Positions 1-8,601 of a stretch of 43,605 nucleotides of DNA are shown here, piece after piece. The notes beneath the pieces were generated by a model. The model saw only the letters and a list, made by a program, of their open reading frames with translations. It did no database searches and was not told where the DNA came from. Numbering within the stretch: the stretch's first letter is position 1; each line of letters begins with the position of its first letter. Source of the stretch: Myxococcales bacterium (GTDB lineage: Bacteria; Myxococcota_A; Polyangia; Fen-1088); assembly GCA_003158735.1 (NCBI GenBank), contig PMLB01000123.1, forward strand, positions 1 to 43,605. The letters run 5' to 3'. Made by a program: the position numbers and the translations under genes.

Positions 1-20
1 CTTCCAGGGTTCCCATGTCA
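1..20 (+). repeat. 3' end of an interspersed repeat (copy C, truncated by window edge)
   Basis: cttccagggttcccatgtca matches copy A ctttcagggttcccatatca at 18/20 positions; also similar to copy B right end. Confidence 0.65.
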
Positions 21-22
21 AA

Positions 23-781
23 ATGTTCCGCTCCATGTGGTCCAACCGTCCGGGCTTCCGAGCCCACACAATCCTAGCGCTCGTGTTGCTGGTCGCTGCG
101 TGCAAGAAAGGTGCGCCCCCGGCTCCACCATCCACGGCTCAGGCCGAGCTGCCGCCGCTCGACGTGAACAAGGATTCGGCGCTGCTCTTCACCCACGTTG
201 AGCCCAACGGGAATTTCGCCACGACCGACAAGGCCGATTCGGTGCCGGAGGTGGCCCGGCGTCTGGTGCGGGTCACTGACCCAGCCAAGGGCGTGGCCGA
301 GCGGCGGGATACGTCCAATGTCTACGTCGTCGACTTGCGCGAATTGCTGGCCAACGGCAAGGCGCGGGCATGGGCCATATCGCGCGAGGCATTCGAGACC
401 GGCGCGCTGGCGCAGCTGCCGCCCGGTGATTCCAGTGCGCTGGCAGGCCCGCATGGCCCGGCTTTGCCCGAGGAGCCCGAAGCAGCGGGCTCGGACGCTG
501 GGGCGGGGCATGCGCTCGCAGGAGGCCCGCCGGTCGTGATCCTATACGGGACGCCGTGGTGCGGGGCCTGCAAGGCGGCGCGCCAGTACCTGATTTCCAA
601 GCACATTCCCTTTGCCTACAAGGACATCGAAAACGATGCGTCCGCTGCGCGCGAGCTGCAACAGAAGGCCTCGCGGCTGGGAATTCCAGCGGATCGGGTG
701 CCCATCCTCGATGTGCGCGGTCGTCTATTGGTGGGATTCGACCGGACGAGACTGGAGGCACTGCTGGGCGATGCAACCTAG
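23..781 (+). CDS. Lipoprotein with C-terminal glutaredoxin-like domain
   Basis: Signal/lipobox-like N-terminus (LALVLLVAAC), then VVILYGTPWCGACKAARQYLISKHIPFAYKDIE...VPILDVRGRLLVGFD typical of glutaredoxin folds (CxxC = CGAC). Confidence 0.85.
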   Translation: MFRSMWSNRPGFRAHTILALVLLVAACKKGAPPAPPSTAQAELPPLDVNKDSALLFTHVEPNGNFATTDKADSVPEVARRLVRVTDPAKGVAERRDTSNVYVVDLRELLANGKARAWAISREAFETGALAQLPPGDSSALAGPHGPALPEEPEAAGSDAGAGHALAGGPPVVILYGTPWCGACKAARQYLISKHIPFAYKDIENDASAARELQQKASRLGIPADRVPILDVRGRLLVGFDRTRLEALLGDAT

Positions 782-969
782 TCGCGTGGGGAGCCCGCCG
801 GCCTTCGGGACGGACAGCCCACCCTGCCCACCCCGCGCGCTTCGCGCGCGCCCTCGCCGGCGGCGCACCATCGTGGGAGGGCATGGCGAGGCCGAGCGAA
901 GCGAGCGGGGAGGCGGTGGCGGGTGAGGAGCCGAAGGGCGGAGCGAACCCTTTCAGGGTTCCCATATCA
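777..969 (+). repeat. Interspersed hairpin-forming repeat, copy A (intergenic, glutaredoxin-tyrA)
   Basis: Shares agtcgcgtggggagcccgccggcc (24 nt), gcgaggccgagcgaagcgagcgggg (25 nt), gccgaagggc and gggttcccatatca (14 nt) with copy B at 3402-3531, in the same order and orientation. Confidence 0.9.
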
Positions 970-1018
970 GCTGTCCGGCGCCGACTTCGGCCGCATAACC
1001 TGGTAGTGTTCCTGCTGC

Positions 1019-1894
1019 GTGGATTCCAAAGTTCCATTTTCTCGCCTGGCGCTCATCGGTGTCGGCTACATCGGAGGCTCAGCCGCCCTGGCCGCGCGGC
1101 GGGCTGGACTGGTCGGCTCGGTGACGGGCTTCGATGTGGACGCCAAAGCTGGTCCGTTGGCCTTGGCGCGCGCTGTGGTCGACGAGATGGCGGACAGCGC
1201 GGAATCCGCGGTGGCCGGAGCGTCGTTGGTCTTGCTGGCGGCGCCGGTGTTGAGCTTGGCGGGTCTGCTTCGTCGCGCGGCCGGGAAGCTGGCGCCCACG
1301 GCGACGATCATCGACGTCGGCAGCGTCAAGCAGTCGGTCGTACTCGAAGCCGATGCGGCGTTGCCGGGTGGACGTTTCGTGGGTTGCCACCCCATGGCCG
1401 GGGCTGAGCATGTGGGCGTGGGCGCCGCCGACCCAGACATCTTCGCGGGACGGGTGTGTTTCCTGTGCCCGAGTGCGCGCACTAGCGACGAGGCGGCCAG
1501 GGCCGCGGCCCTGTTCTGGCAAGGCCTTGGCTGCCAGGTGGTGTCTATCGATCCATCGCTGCACGACCGCCTGATGGCGGCGGTCAGCCACTTGCCCCAT
1601 GTGGCTGCCTTCGCGTTGGCGGCCAGCCTGACCGATGCCCTCCCGCTCATCGAGTCGAATGTTTTGCCGGGCCGGCCCACCACCAGCTTGCGCGACACGA
1701 TTCGCGTCGCCGCGTCCAGCCCGCAGGTTTGGCGGGACATTCTCCTCGCGAACCGGGAGCATCTGCTACCACTGGTGAGTGAGTTGGAGCAACGATTGCG
1801 CACCATCGGCGCGGCCATGGCAACCGGCGACGCAGCGGCGCTCGAGGCGGCGCTGGCGCTGGGACAGGCGTGCCGCCTGCGGCTGGTGAAGTGA
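1019..1894 (+). CDS. tyrA: Prephenate dehydrogenase family protein
   Basis: GTG start; N-terminal NAD-binding GVGYIGGSAALAARRAG, VGSVKQSV, FVGCHPMAGAEHVGVGAADPDIFAGR motifs; adjacent to aroA region. Confidence 0.88.
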   Translation: MDSKVPFSRLALIGVGYIGGSAALAARRAGLVGSVTGFDVDAKAGPLALARAVVDEMADSAESAVAGASLVLLAAPVLSLAGLLRRAAGKLAPTATIIDVGSVKQSVVLEADAALPGGRFVGCHPMAGAEHVGVGAADPDIFAGRVCFLCPSARTSDEAARAAALFWQGLGCQVVSIDPSLHDRLMAAVSHLPHVAAFALAASLTDALPLIESNVLPGRPTTSLRDTIRVAASSPQVWRDILLANREHLLPLVSELEQRLRTIGAAMATGDAAALEAALALGQACRLRLVK

Positions 1895-2943
1895 AGGTGT
1901 CCCTTATTGGCTTCAGAGTTCTGCCGGGCGTGCTGGGCGCTTGGCTGGTCGTGTCCTGCGCGGCCCCAGTTTCGCCAGGCCCGGCAGCCGTTGCGGAGGC
2001 CACGCGCACCGCTGCCGACGACGACGATCTTTGGGCGTTGGTGCCCGCCGAGGCCGAGCTCTTGGTCTGGGCCGACATGACCCAACTGCGCGAGTCGGCT
2101 TGGACCAAGTCGGCCCTGTACAAGACGGCTCCCGAGGAGCGCGCCGCGCGGGCGCGATCGCGTGGTTTTGACGAAGTGGACGATGTGGATCGTCTGCTCT
2201 ACGCGACGGTTCCTCTCTTGCGTGAGGGTGCGAGCATCTTGATCGCGCAGGGCCGCATGGATGGCGGGCGCCTCAGCGAGGCCTTCCGGCGCCAGCATTC
2301 CCAGACGACGACGTCCGACTACCGGGGCGCGAGGGTGCTGGCCGAAGGTGAGGAAGCCATAGCCTTTCTCACCAAGCGAACTGTTGTGTCCGGCCCGCTG
2401 GTGGTGGTTCGTGCCACCATCGACTGCGGGCTCGGCTTGGCCCGCAGTGCGGCCAGCGAGTCGTGGTTGTCCACGCTTCAGGCCGTGCTTCGCGAGGGCA
2501 GGGGCCCATCGCGGCGCCTGCCAGCGTTGGCCGCGGCGGTGCGGCTCAGCCCGACCATGCGCGCACAGCTCGAAGCTGAGATGGGTGAGGGTGGGACGCT
2601 GGAACAAGTTGGGGCGCGCCTTGACCTTGGCCGTGACCTGGACGTGGCCATAGCCGGGCTGGTGTCCACGCACCAGCAAGCCATGGACCTAGTTGCCCGT
2701 CTGTCGACAGTGCTGCGTGAACAGCGCAACCGGCCGCTGATTTTGATACTGGGCTTGCAGTCTATCGTGGACGGCGTCCGCCTTGGCGCTCGGGAGAACC
2801 GGGTGGAAGGAAGGCTGAGCATTCCCGAGGATCAGCGTGCGGAGATCGTCGATCGCATGGCGCTGGTGGCGGAGCAGATCGCGCGCCGTCGTGCCAGCAC
2901 GGCAGGCTCGGGCGAGAATTCCTCCGAAGGAACCGTCCGATGA
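1891..2943 (+). CDS. Hypothetical secreted/lipoprotein
   Basis: ORF 1870-2943; likely GTG start near 1891 gives a signal peptide with Cys (GAWLVVSCAAP). Ends overlapping aroA ATG (ATGA). Confidence 0.65.
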   Translation: MKVSLIGFRVLPGVLGAWLVVSCAAPVSPGPAAVAEATRTAADDDDLWALVPAEAELLVWADMTQLRESAWTKSALYKTAPEERAARARSRGFDEVDDVDRLLYATVPLLREGASILIAQGRMDGGRLSEAFRRQHSQTTTSDYRGARVLAEGEEAIAFLTKRTVVSGPLVVVRATIDCGLGLARSAASESWLSTLQAVLREGRGPSRRLPALAAAVRLSPTMRAQLEAEMGEGGTLEQVGARLDLGRDLDVAIAGLVSTHQQAMDLVARLSTVLREQRNRPLILILGLQSIVDGVRLGARENRVEGRLSIPEDQRAEIVDRMALVAEQIARRRASTAGSGENSSEGTVR

Positions 2944-4424
2944 AGCAGCAGAATCAGAGTTCGGAACCCCTGCTGCGCATCAGCCGCAGCCCCGCGCTTC
3001 GGGGCAGGGTGAGTGTGCCTGGGGACAAGTCCATCTCGCATCGGGCGCTGCTGTTCGGCGCGCTGGCCGACGGCGCGGTCGAGATCAGTGGTCTGGGTCT
3101 GGGCGGTGACAACGCCAGCACCATGGCAGCCTTGCGTGCGCTGGCCGTACCCATCCAGCAGGCAGGCACAGAAGTGCGCGTGGAGGGTGTTGGCCTGGCG
3201 GGGCTGCACCAGGCGGCTTGCGCTTTGGATTGCGGGAATTCGGGCACCACCATGCGTCTCTTCTGTGGGCTTTTGGCGGGCCGGCCGTTCGCGTCCACCC
3301 TGACCGGCGACGCGTCGCTGTCTCGCCGACCAATGGCCCGGGTGGCGACGCCCTTGCGACGCATGGGTGCGGTAATTGAGGGCCGGCAAGAAACTACCCG
3401 GCCCAGTCGCGTGGGGAGCCCGCCGGCCCTGCCGGCGGCGTACCATCGCGCGAGGCCGAGCGAAGCGAGCGGGGCGGGGTGGCAGGTGGGGGGCCGAAGG
3501 GCATGGGAGCCCTCTGAGGGTTCCCATATCAACGATCTGTTTCCGCCCCTCACGGTACGCGGCGGAGCGTTGCAGGGAATCGAGTACCAGCTTCCGGTGG
3601 CGAGCGCGCAGATCAAGAGCGCCCTGATTCTGGCTGGTCTGCAGGCACGCGGCCGGACCGTGATCAGCGAGCCGGGCCTGTCGCGCGATCACAGCGAGCG
3701 AATGTTGCGGTTTCTCGGCGCGCCAGTGAGCGTTGAACCGGAGCAGCGGCGCGTGGTGGTGGATCCCACGGGATGGAACGGCCGTCTGCGCGCAGGCACG
3801 GTGAGCGTGCCCGGCGATCTGTCTTCGGCGGCGTTTCTGCTGGTCGCTGCGCTAATTGTGCAGAATAGCGACGTGACGGTCGAGAACGTTGGCCTCAACC
3901 CCACCCGGACCGGGGTGCTCGATGCCTTGATCGCCATGGGGGCCAATCTGGAAATCACGGTCACCGGCCAGGCCATGGGCGAGCCAGTCGGCAGCGCGCG
4001 CGCGCGGTGGAGCGACCGGCGGCTGCGCGGCACCACGGTGGCAGGGGAGCTGGCGCTGCGTTCTATCGACGAGATTCCGGCGCTGGCCGTGGCCGCAGCG
4101 CTGGCCGATGGCACCACCGATTTCGGTGACCTTCGGGAACTGCGCGTGAAGGAATCGGATCGCATCGCCTGCATCGCGCGCGAGTTGCAGCGAGCCGGCG
4201 TGACGGTGCGCGAGGCCCCAGACGGCTTTTCGGTGACGGGCACAGGGGGACAGCTCTGTCATGGTGGCCGCGTGCAGCCGGATGGCGATCACCGCATTGC
4301 CATGGCGGGTGCCATCTTGGGGCTGGTGGGTGCCGACGCAACCGAGGTGCCAAGCCAGGACATCGCGACTTCGTTCCCGGGTTTCGCCCAGCTCCTGCAG
4401 GTGCTTGGAGCGTCCGTGGGTTAG
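2940..4424 (+). CDS. aroA: 3-phosphoshikimate 1-carboxyvinyltransferase (EPSP synthase) containing an in-frame repeat insertion
   Basis: GDKSISHRALLFGALADG, LDCGNSGTTMRLFCGLLAG, LTGDASLSRRPMARV, LPVASAQIKSALILAGLQ, GDLSSAAFLLVAALI, DGDHRIAMAGAI. ~47 extra residues lie between IEGR and PPLTVRGG. Confidence 0.97.
   Translation: MKQQNQSSEPLLRISRSPALRGRVSVPGDKSISHRALLFGALADGAVEISGLGLGGDNASTMAALRALAVPIQQAGTEVRVEGVGLAGLHQAACALDCGNSGTTMRLFCGLLAGRPFASTLTGDASLSRRPMARVATPLRRMGAVIEGRQETTRPSRVGSPPALPAAYHRARPSEASGAGWQVGGRRAWEPSEGSHINDLFPPLTVRGGALQGIEYQLPVASAQIKSALILAGLQARGRTVISEPGLSRDHSERMLRFLGAPVSVEPEQRRVVVDPTGWNGRLRAGTVSVPGDLSSAAFLLVAALIVQNSDVTVENVGLNPTRTGVLDALIAMGANLEITVTGQAMGEPVGSARARWSDRRLRGTTVAGELALRSIDEIPALAVAAALADGTTDFGDLRELRVKESDRIACIARELQRAGVTVREAPDGFSVTGTGGQLCHGGRVQPDGDHRIAMAGAILGLVGADATEVPSQDIATSFPGFAQLLQVLGASVG
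3402..3531 (+). repeat. Interspersed hairpin-forming repeat, copy B, inside aroA and in frame
   Basis: Same ordered conserved blocks as copy A; translated as PSRVGSPPALPAAYHRARPSEASGAGWQVGGRRAWEPSEGSHI within AroA. Confidence 0.92.
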
Positions 4425-5482
4425 AATCTTCCCCCCAGCGCGACCTTGAGGGCCGGCTTCGCCACATCGGGCACCGGCGCGATCAGCACGTAGCAACTGA
4501 GCACGGCCACGCTGGCACCGATCCCGATCAGGGCACCGGCCACGGCTGGCCACTTCTTGCTGTCGTGGCCGACATTGGCCAACAAGGCGCCTCCTGCGAC
4601 GACGGTGGCGAAACCCAGGGCGATGCCTCCCGCGGCCAGAGGACGGCGCCAGGACGATGGCGGCGGGGGTGGTGGCGGGGGCGGGCGTTGCTGAGTCAGC
4701 CAAAGCTCGACCGGATTCTTGATGGCGTCGCCAAGTTGGATGATCTTCTGGCGGGCCTCGTCGACCGTGCACACGGGGCAGAATCGGGCCTGGGTGTCGA
4801 TGGCCACGCCCGCGGGAGTGGTACCTTCGGCGCTGAAAAGTCGCGCGGTCATGTCGTAGCTGTTTCCGGTGACCGCGACGGTGACGCGCACCACGTGGCT
4901 GACGTCCAGCATCTGGCCCAGGCGCTTTACGCACATCGAACCTTCGCATTGCTGCAGTTCAGGGAAGATGTCGATGTAGCGCGCGACATCGACGGAATCG
5001 AGCACGTAGATGGGCGCCGTGCGGGTGAGGCCCACCACGAACCCATCTTGCAGGCGCATGGCCAGGGCACGCGAAGCGTCCTCTCCGGTCACCTGGAATT
5101 CTGTGACGGCGACACGCGCGGTGGTCGGATACTGACCGTCCGGGTGGACGGAAACCGGGGGCAGAAGCATGCCGGCGGCCACACCGTTGGCAGGCGGCGG
5201 GGCGACGGGGATGACCGGCGGCGCGGCAGTCTTCTTGGCGGGCGGTGGGGCAGGCTGTGCGGGTGCGGTCGGGGCCGGATCCGGCGGCTTGGCAGCGGGA
5301 ACGGCAGATTCCGCCGCGCGGTCACCGTTCGACGCGACCCCGCCGGCCGAGCTCACGCGCGTGGCGGCCGGCTTCTTGCCGTTCGACGCGGGCAGGCCCT
5401 CGGAGGCAATCTTGGTCTGTCCCAGGGCAGTCTGAGCGCTCAGCAAGACGATCAACAAGGGAAGCAGGGTGGGCCTAGTCAC
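4421..5482 (-). CDS. Hypothetical secreted protein with Pro/Ala-rich linker and C-terminal transmembrane segments
   Basis: Signal peptide MTRPTLLPLLIVLLSAQTALGQ; conserved-looking globular part RVAVTEFQVTGEDASRALAMRLQDGF...; C-terminal hydrophobic helices; 4-bp tail overlap with aroA. Confidence 0.7.
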   Translation of the reverse strand: MTRPTLLPLLIVLLSAQTALGQTKIASEGLPASNGKKPAATRVSSAGGVASNGDRAAESAVPAAKPPDPAPTAPAQPAPPPAKKTAAPPVIPVAPPPANGVAAGMLLPPVSVHPDGQYPTTARVAVTEFQVTGEDASRALAMRLQDGFVVGLTRTAPIYVLDSVDVARYIDIFPELQQCEGSMCVKRLGQMLDVSHVVRVTVAVTGNSYDMTARLFSAEGTTPAGVAIDTQARFCPVCTVDEARQKIIQLGDAIKNPVELWLTQQRPPPPPPPPPSSWRRPLAAGGIALGFATVVAGGALLANVGHDSKKWPAVAGALIGIGASVAVLSCYVLIAPVPDVAKPALKVALGGRF

Positions 5483-5549
5483 GGGAAGGGCTCAGTTTGT
5501 CACATTGGGCACGCGTCGTCAGCGGCTACGGTCGGCACGGTTATGTCAG

Positions 5550-6242
5550 TCACTCTTTTTCTTCCAGCTTCTTCTTCATGCGCTTGAGAAGCGCATCAAA
5601 GGATTCCTTGTTGATGATCTTGCCGAACTCGGCCCGGTAGTTCTCCACCATGCTCTGCTCGTCGGTGATCACGTCGTAGACCAGCCACTTGCCTTCTTTG
5701 TCGAGGAGCTTGTATTCAATCGCCACGTCCACCTTCTTCCCCCGCGTTATGCTGTGCAGGGTGGCGGTCACGTCGGCCTCCTTGCCGTCGATGGTTTCCT
5801 TGTCAAAAGCTAGGTCGTAGTTCGGCGATCCGTGGACCTGCTTGATGTAGCTGCGTTCGATCAAATCCCGCAGCGTGGTCACGAATTCCGTCCGCTGCTT
5901 GGCCGAAAGGCCATCCCAATGTCGCGCGAGCGACCGTCGCCCCAGCTCCTCGAAGTCGAGAAAACCGGCCACGATCTTGCGCATCTCGCTCCGCTTGGCA
6001 TCGGCCTCGGGCGACCAGGACGGCGCGTGGCGTGCAAACAACTTCTTTAGTGCGCCGTCGGACCTTTTCAGCTCAGCCATGGGGCTCGACGGGGCCTTGC
6101 TGTTGCCGGCCGTCGCTTGGCTGGGCGCGGGACCTCCGTGCTTGGGTTCGGTGGCACCCGGCGTGGCTGTCGGCACGAGCAGGGCAAGCACGACCATGGC
6201 GTTGCGCGCGTTGGAGAGGACCGGCAAGACAAGGTATTTCAT
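5550..6242 (-). CDS. MlaC/Ttg2D family phospholipid-binding protein
   Basis: FDFEELGRRSLARHWDGLSAKQRTEFVTTLRDLIERSYIKQV and VAIEYKLLDKEGKWLVYDVITDEQSMVENYRAEFGKII are typical of the MlaC/toluene-tolerance family. Confidence 0.88.
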   Translation of the reverse strand: MKYLVLPVLSNARNAMVVLALLVPTATPGATEPKHGGPAPSQATAGNSKAPSSPMAELKRSDGALKKLFARHAPSWSPEADAKRSEMRKIVAGFLDFEELGRRSLARHWDGLSAKQRTEFVTTLRDLIERSYIKQVHGSPNYDLAFDKETIDGKEADVTATLHSITRGKKVDVAIEYKLLDKEGKWLVYDVITDEQSMVENYRAEFGKIINKESFDALLKRMKKKLEEKE

Positions 6243-6339
6243 GGAATGACAGCACGACTCTATACCGCAGGTGCCCGCCTAAAGGAAACGGGGCCGCTCC
6301 CGTGCGATGGGATGGGGTACGTGATAGCTTCAAATAGCG

Positions 6340-8598
6340 ATGTCCCCGACGTTCGATGCCAAGGCTTGGCTGGGCCAAATCACCGCGGACATGCGCGAGG
6401 CCTATGCCCGCAACCGGCGGGTGATGTCTTTTGGGGAGTACCTGACCCTGTTCGAGATCGACATGCCCCGCCAGGTGCGTTCGGCCGCGCAGTACCTGCG
6501 CGACGTATTTGATCGCTACGGGACCACCACGGTGCGCGGGCCCCGCGGCGCGCTCACCCACTGGCAGCTCTTCGACTGTCCCTGGGACCAGGGCCGCGAC
6601 AGCCTGAAAGGCCAGGAAGAGGTACAGGCTGCCGTCTACCGCCTGCTGTCAAACTTTGCGCGCCAAGGGCGCAGCAACCGACTCATCCTGCTGCATGGCC
6701 CGAATGGCAGCGCCAAGTCGACCTTCGTGTCGTGCCTGCAACGGGCCATGGAGCACTACTCGTCGCTGGATGAGGGCGCGCTTTATCGGTTCAACTGGAT
6801 TTTTCCCTCGCAGCGCTCGGGCAAGGGTGGCATCGGCTTCGGCGGAGGCCTGCCCCCTGAAAGTCGAGCTGCTGGCGAAAGCTACGCGTACCTGGAAGAC
6901 GATTTGGTCGAGGCGAAGATTGTCGACGAGCTGCGAGACCATCCCATCCTGCTCTTGCCGCGGGCGGAGCGGCGCGCTTGGATCGAGGGCAAGCTCAAGG
7001 ACCAGATCACGGCCGGTCTGCGGCCCGCGCTGGCGTTGCTCGACGGTGATCTCTCGCACCGCAATCGTCAGATCTTCGATGCACTGCTGGTTTCGTACCA
7101 GGGTGATCTCGCCAAAGTGTTGCGCCATGTGCAGGTGGAGCGATTCTTCATTTCGCGGCGCTATCGCCAGTCGCTGGCCACGGTTGAGCCGCAGCTCGCG
7201 GTTGACGCCCGGGTGCGCCCGCTGACCATGGACCGATCGCTCGCCACCCTGCCACCGGCGCTGCAGTCGCTCACGCTTTTTGAGTTCTGCGGCGAGTTGG
7301 TCGACGGTAACCGGGGGCTGCTGGATTTCGACGACCTGCTCAAGCGGCCTCTCGACGCATTCAAGTACCTCCTCGGCGTGGTGGAGGACGGAATGACATC
7401 GCTGGAAGTGGCCAGCATCGCCGTGGACACGGTGTTCTTGGCCACGGCCAACGAGAGCTACCTGGCGGCGTTCAAGGAAAGCCCCGAGTTCCAGTCTTTC
7501 AAGGGGCGCATGGAACTGGTGCGCGCGCCCTACCTGCTCGACCATCGGCTGGAGCAGCAGATTTACGACGCGCGCATGGGTGAGGCGATGGGCGCGCATT
7601 CGGACCGGCACGTGGCCCCGCACGTGACCTGGGTGGCGGCGCTGTGGGCGGTGCTCACGCGCATGAGAAAGCCCAGCCCGGAGAAATACCCCGAGGGGCT
7701 GGCTGACTTGGTCGCTCGCCTCGGCCCCGGCGACAAGGCGCGGCTGTACGCGGACGAGGCGCTTGAGTCGTTTTCGCCCGAAGAGCAGCAGCAGCTTCTG
7801 GCCGGCGTGGAGCTCATCGCCCGTGAGTCGGACAGCTACCCTCACTATGAAGGCCGTTCCGGCGCTTCGCCGCGCGAGATGACGCTGCTGCTGATGAACG
7901 CAGCCCAGAGCGCGAAGTGGAAGTGCGTTTCGCCTTTCGCCGTGCTGGAGGAACTGGAGGAGCTGGTGCGCGCGGTGAGCGTGTACGAGTTCTTGCGGCA
8001 GGAACCCATGCCCGGGGGATTTCACGACAACGGCCAGTTCATCACCCAAGTGCATGACCGCCTGATCGAGCGCATCGACGATGAGGTGCGTACCTCGATG
8101 GGCCTGGTCGACGAACGGCGCTATCTCAAGCAGTTCGAGCGTTACCTCACCCAGGTGTCCTGTTGGGTCAAGCACGAGAAGCACCACAACCCCGTGACCG
8201 GTCAGGACGAGGACGCAGACGAGGATCTCATGGCTGAGGTCGAGCGCGCGCTGCACGTGGAGGCCGGCGATGGGGGAGCCGCTGCCTTCCGGCGCGAGAT
8301 CATCGCCAAGATTGGCGCTTGGTCTCTGGACCATCGGGACCAGCGGCCTGACTATGAGCAGATTTTTCCGCGCCCCCTGGCCGAGCTGCGCGAGGCATTC
8401 TTTGCCGAGCGTCGAAAGGTGGTACGCAAGATCAACGAGGACATTCTGATCTATCTGGTCGACGGGCCGAGCCGAATGGCGCCGGATGCGGCCGCGGCGT
8501 CACGGCGGACACTGGACACGCTGCAAACGCGGTTTGGCTACTGCGAGCATTGCGCGAAGGATGCGGTGCTGGCGCTGGTTCGCAGCCGCTACAGCTAG
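6340..8598 (+). CDS. PrkA-family serine protein kinase / AAA+ ATPase
   Basis: Walker A-like LLHGPNGSAKSTF, FDCPWDQGRDSLKGQEEVQ and the later ATANESYLAAFK...RMELVRAPYLLDHRLEQQIYD resemble PrkA AAA and kinase regions. Confidence 0.75.
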   Translation: MSPTFDAKAWLGQITADMREAYARNRRVMSFGEYLTLFEIDMPRQVRSAAQYLRDVFDRYGTTTVRGPRGALTHWQLFDCPWDQGRDSLKGQEEVQAAVYRLLSNFARQGRSNRLILLHGPNGSAKSTFVSCLQRAMEHYSSLDEGALYRFNWIFPSQRSGKGGIGFGGGLPPESRAAGESYAYLEDDLVEAKIVDELRDHPILLLPRAERRAWIEGKLKDQITAGLRPALALLDGDLSHRNRQIFDALLVSYQGDLAKVLRHVQVERFFISRRYRQSLATVEPQLAVDARVRPLTMDRSLATLPPALQSLTLFEFCGELVDGNRGLLDFDDLLKRPLDAFKYLLGVVEDGMTSLEVASIAVDTVFLATANESYLAAFKESPEFQSFKGRMELVRAPYLLDHRLEQQIYDARMGEAMGAHSDRHVAPHVTWVAALWAVLTRMRKPSPEKYPEGLADLVARLGPGDKARLYADEALESFSPEEQQQLLAGVELIARESDSYPHYEGRSGASPREMTLLLMNAAQSAKWKCVSPFAVLEELEELVRAVSVYEFLRQEPMPGGFHDNGQFITQVHDRLIERIDDEVRTSMGLVDERRYLKQFERYLTQVSCWVKHEKHHNPVTGQDEDADEDLMAEVERALHVEAGDGGAAAFRREIIAKIGAWSLDHRDQRPDYEQIFPRPLAELREAFFAERRKVVRKINEDILIYLVDGPSRMAPDAAAASRRTLDTLQTRFGYCEHCAKDAVLALVRSRYS

Positions 8599-8601
8599 CT
8601 G

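Noticed and set aside
1066-2679. Long minus-strand ORF of 537 aa
   Set aside because: Lies antisense to tyrA-like gene and following CDS with clear motifs; composition (Arg/Gly/His-rich, no domain) is typical of shadow ORFs in high-GC DNA.
6649-8334. Minus-strand ORF of 561 aa opposite the PrkA-like gene
   Set aside because: Shadow ORF of a well-supported CDS; low-complexity His/Gln/Arg-rich translation.
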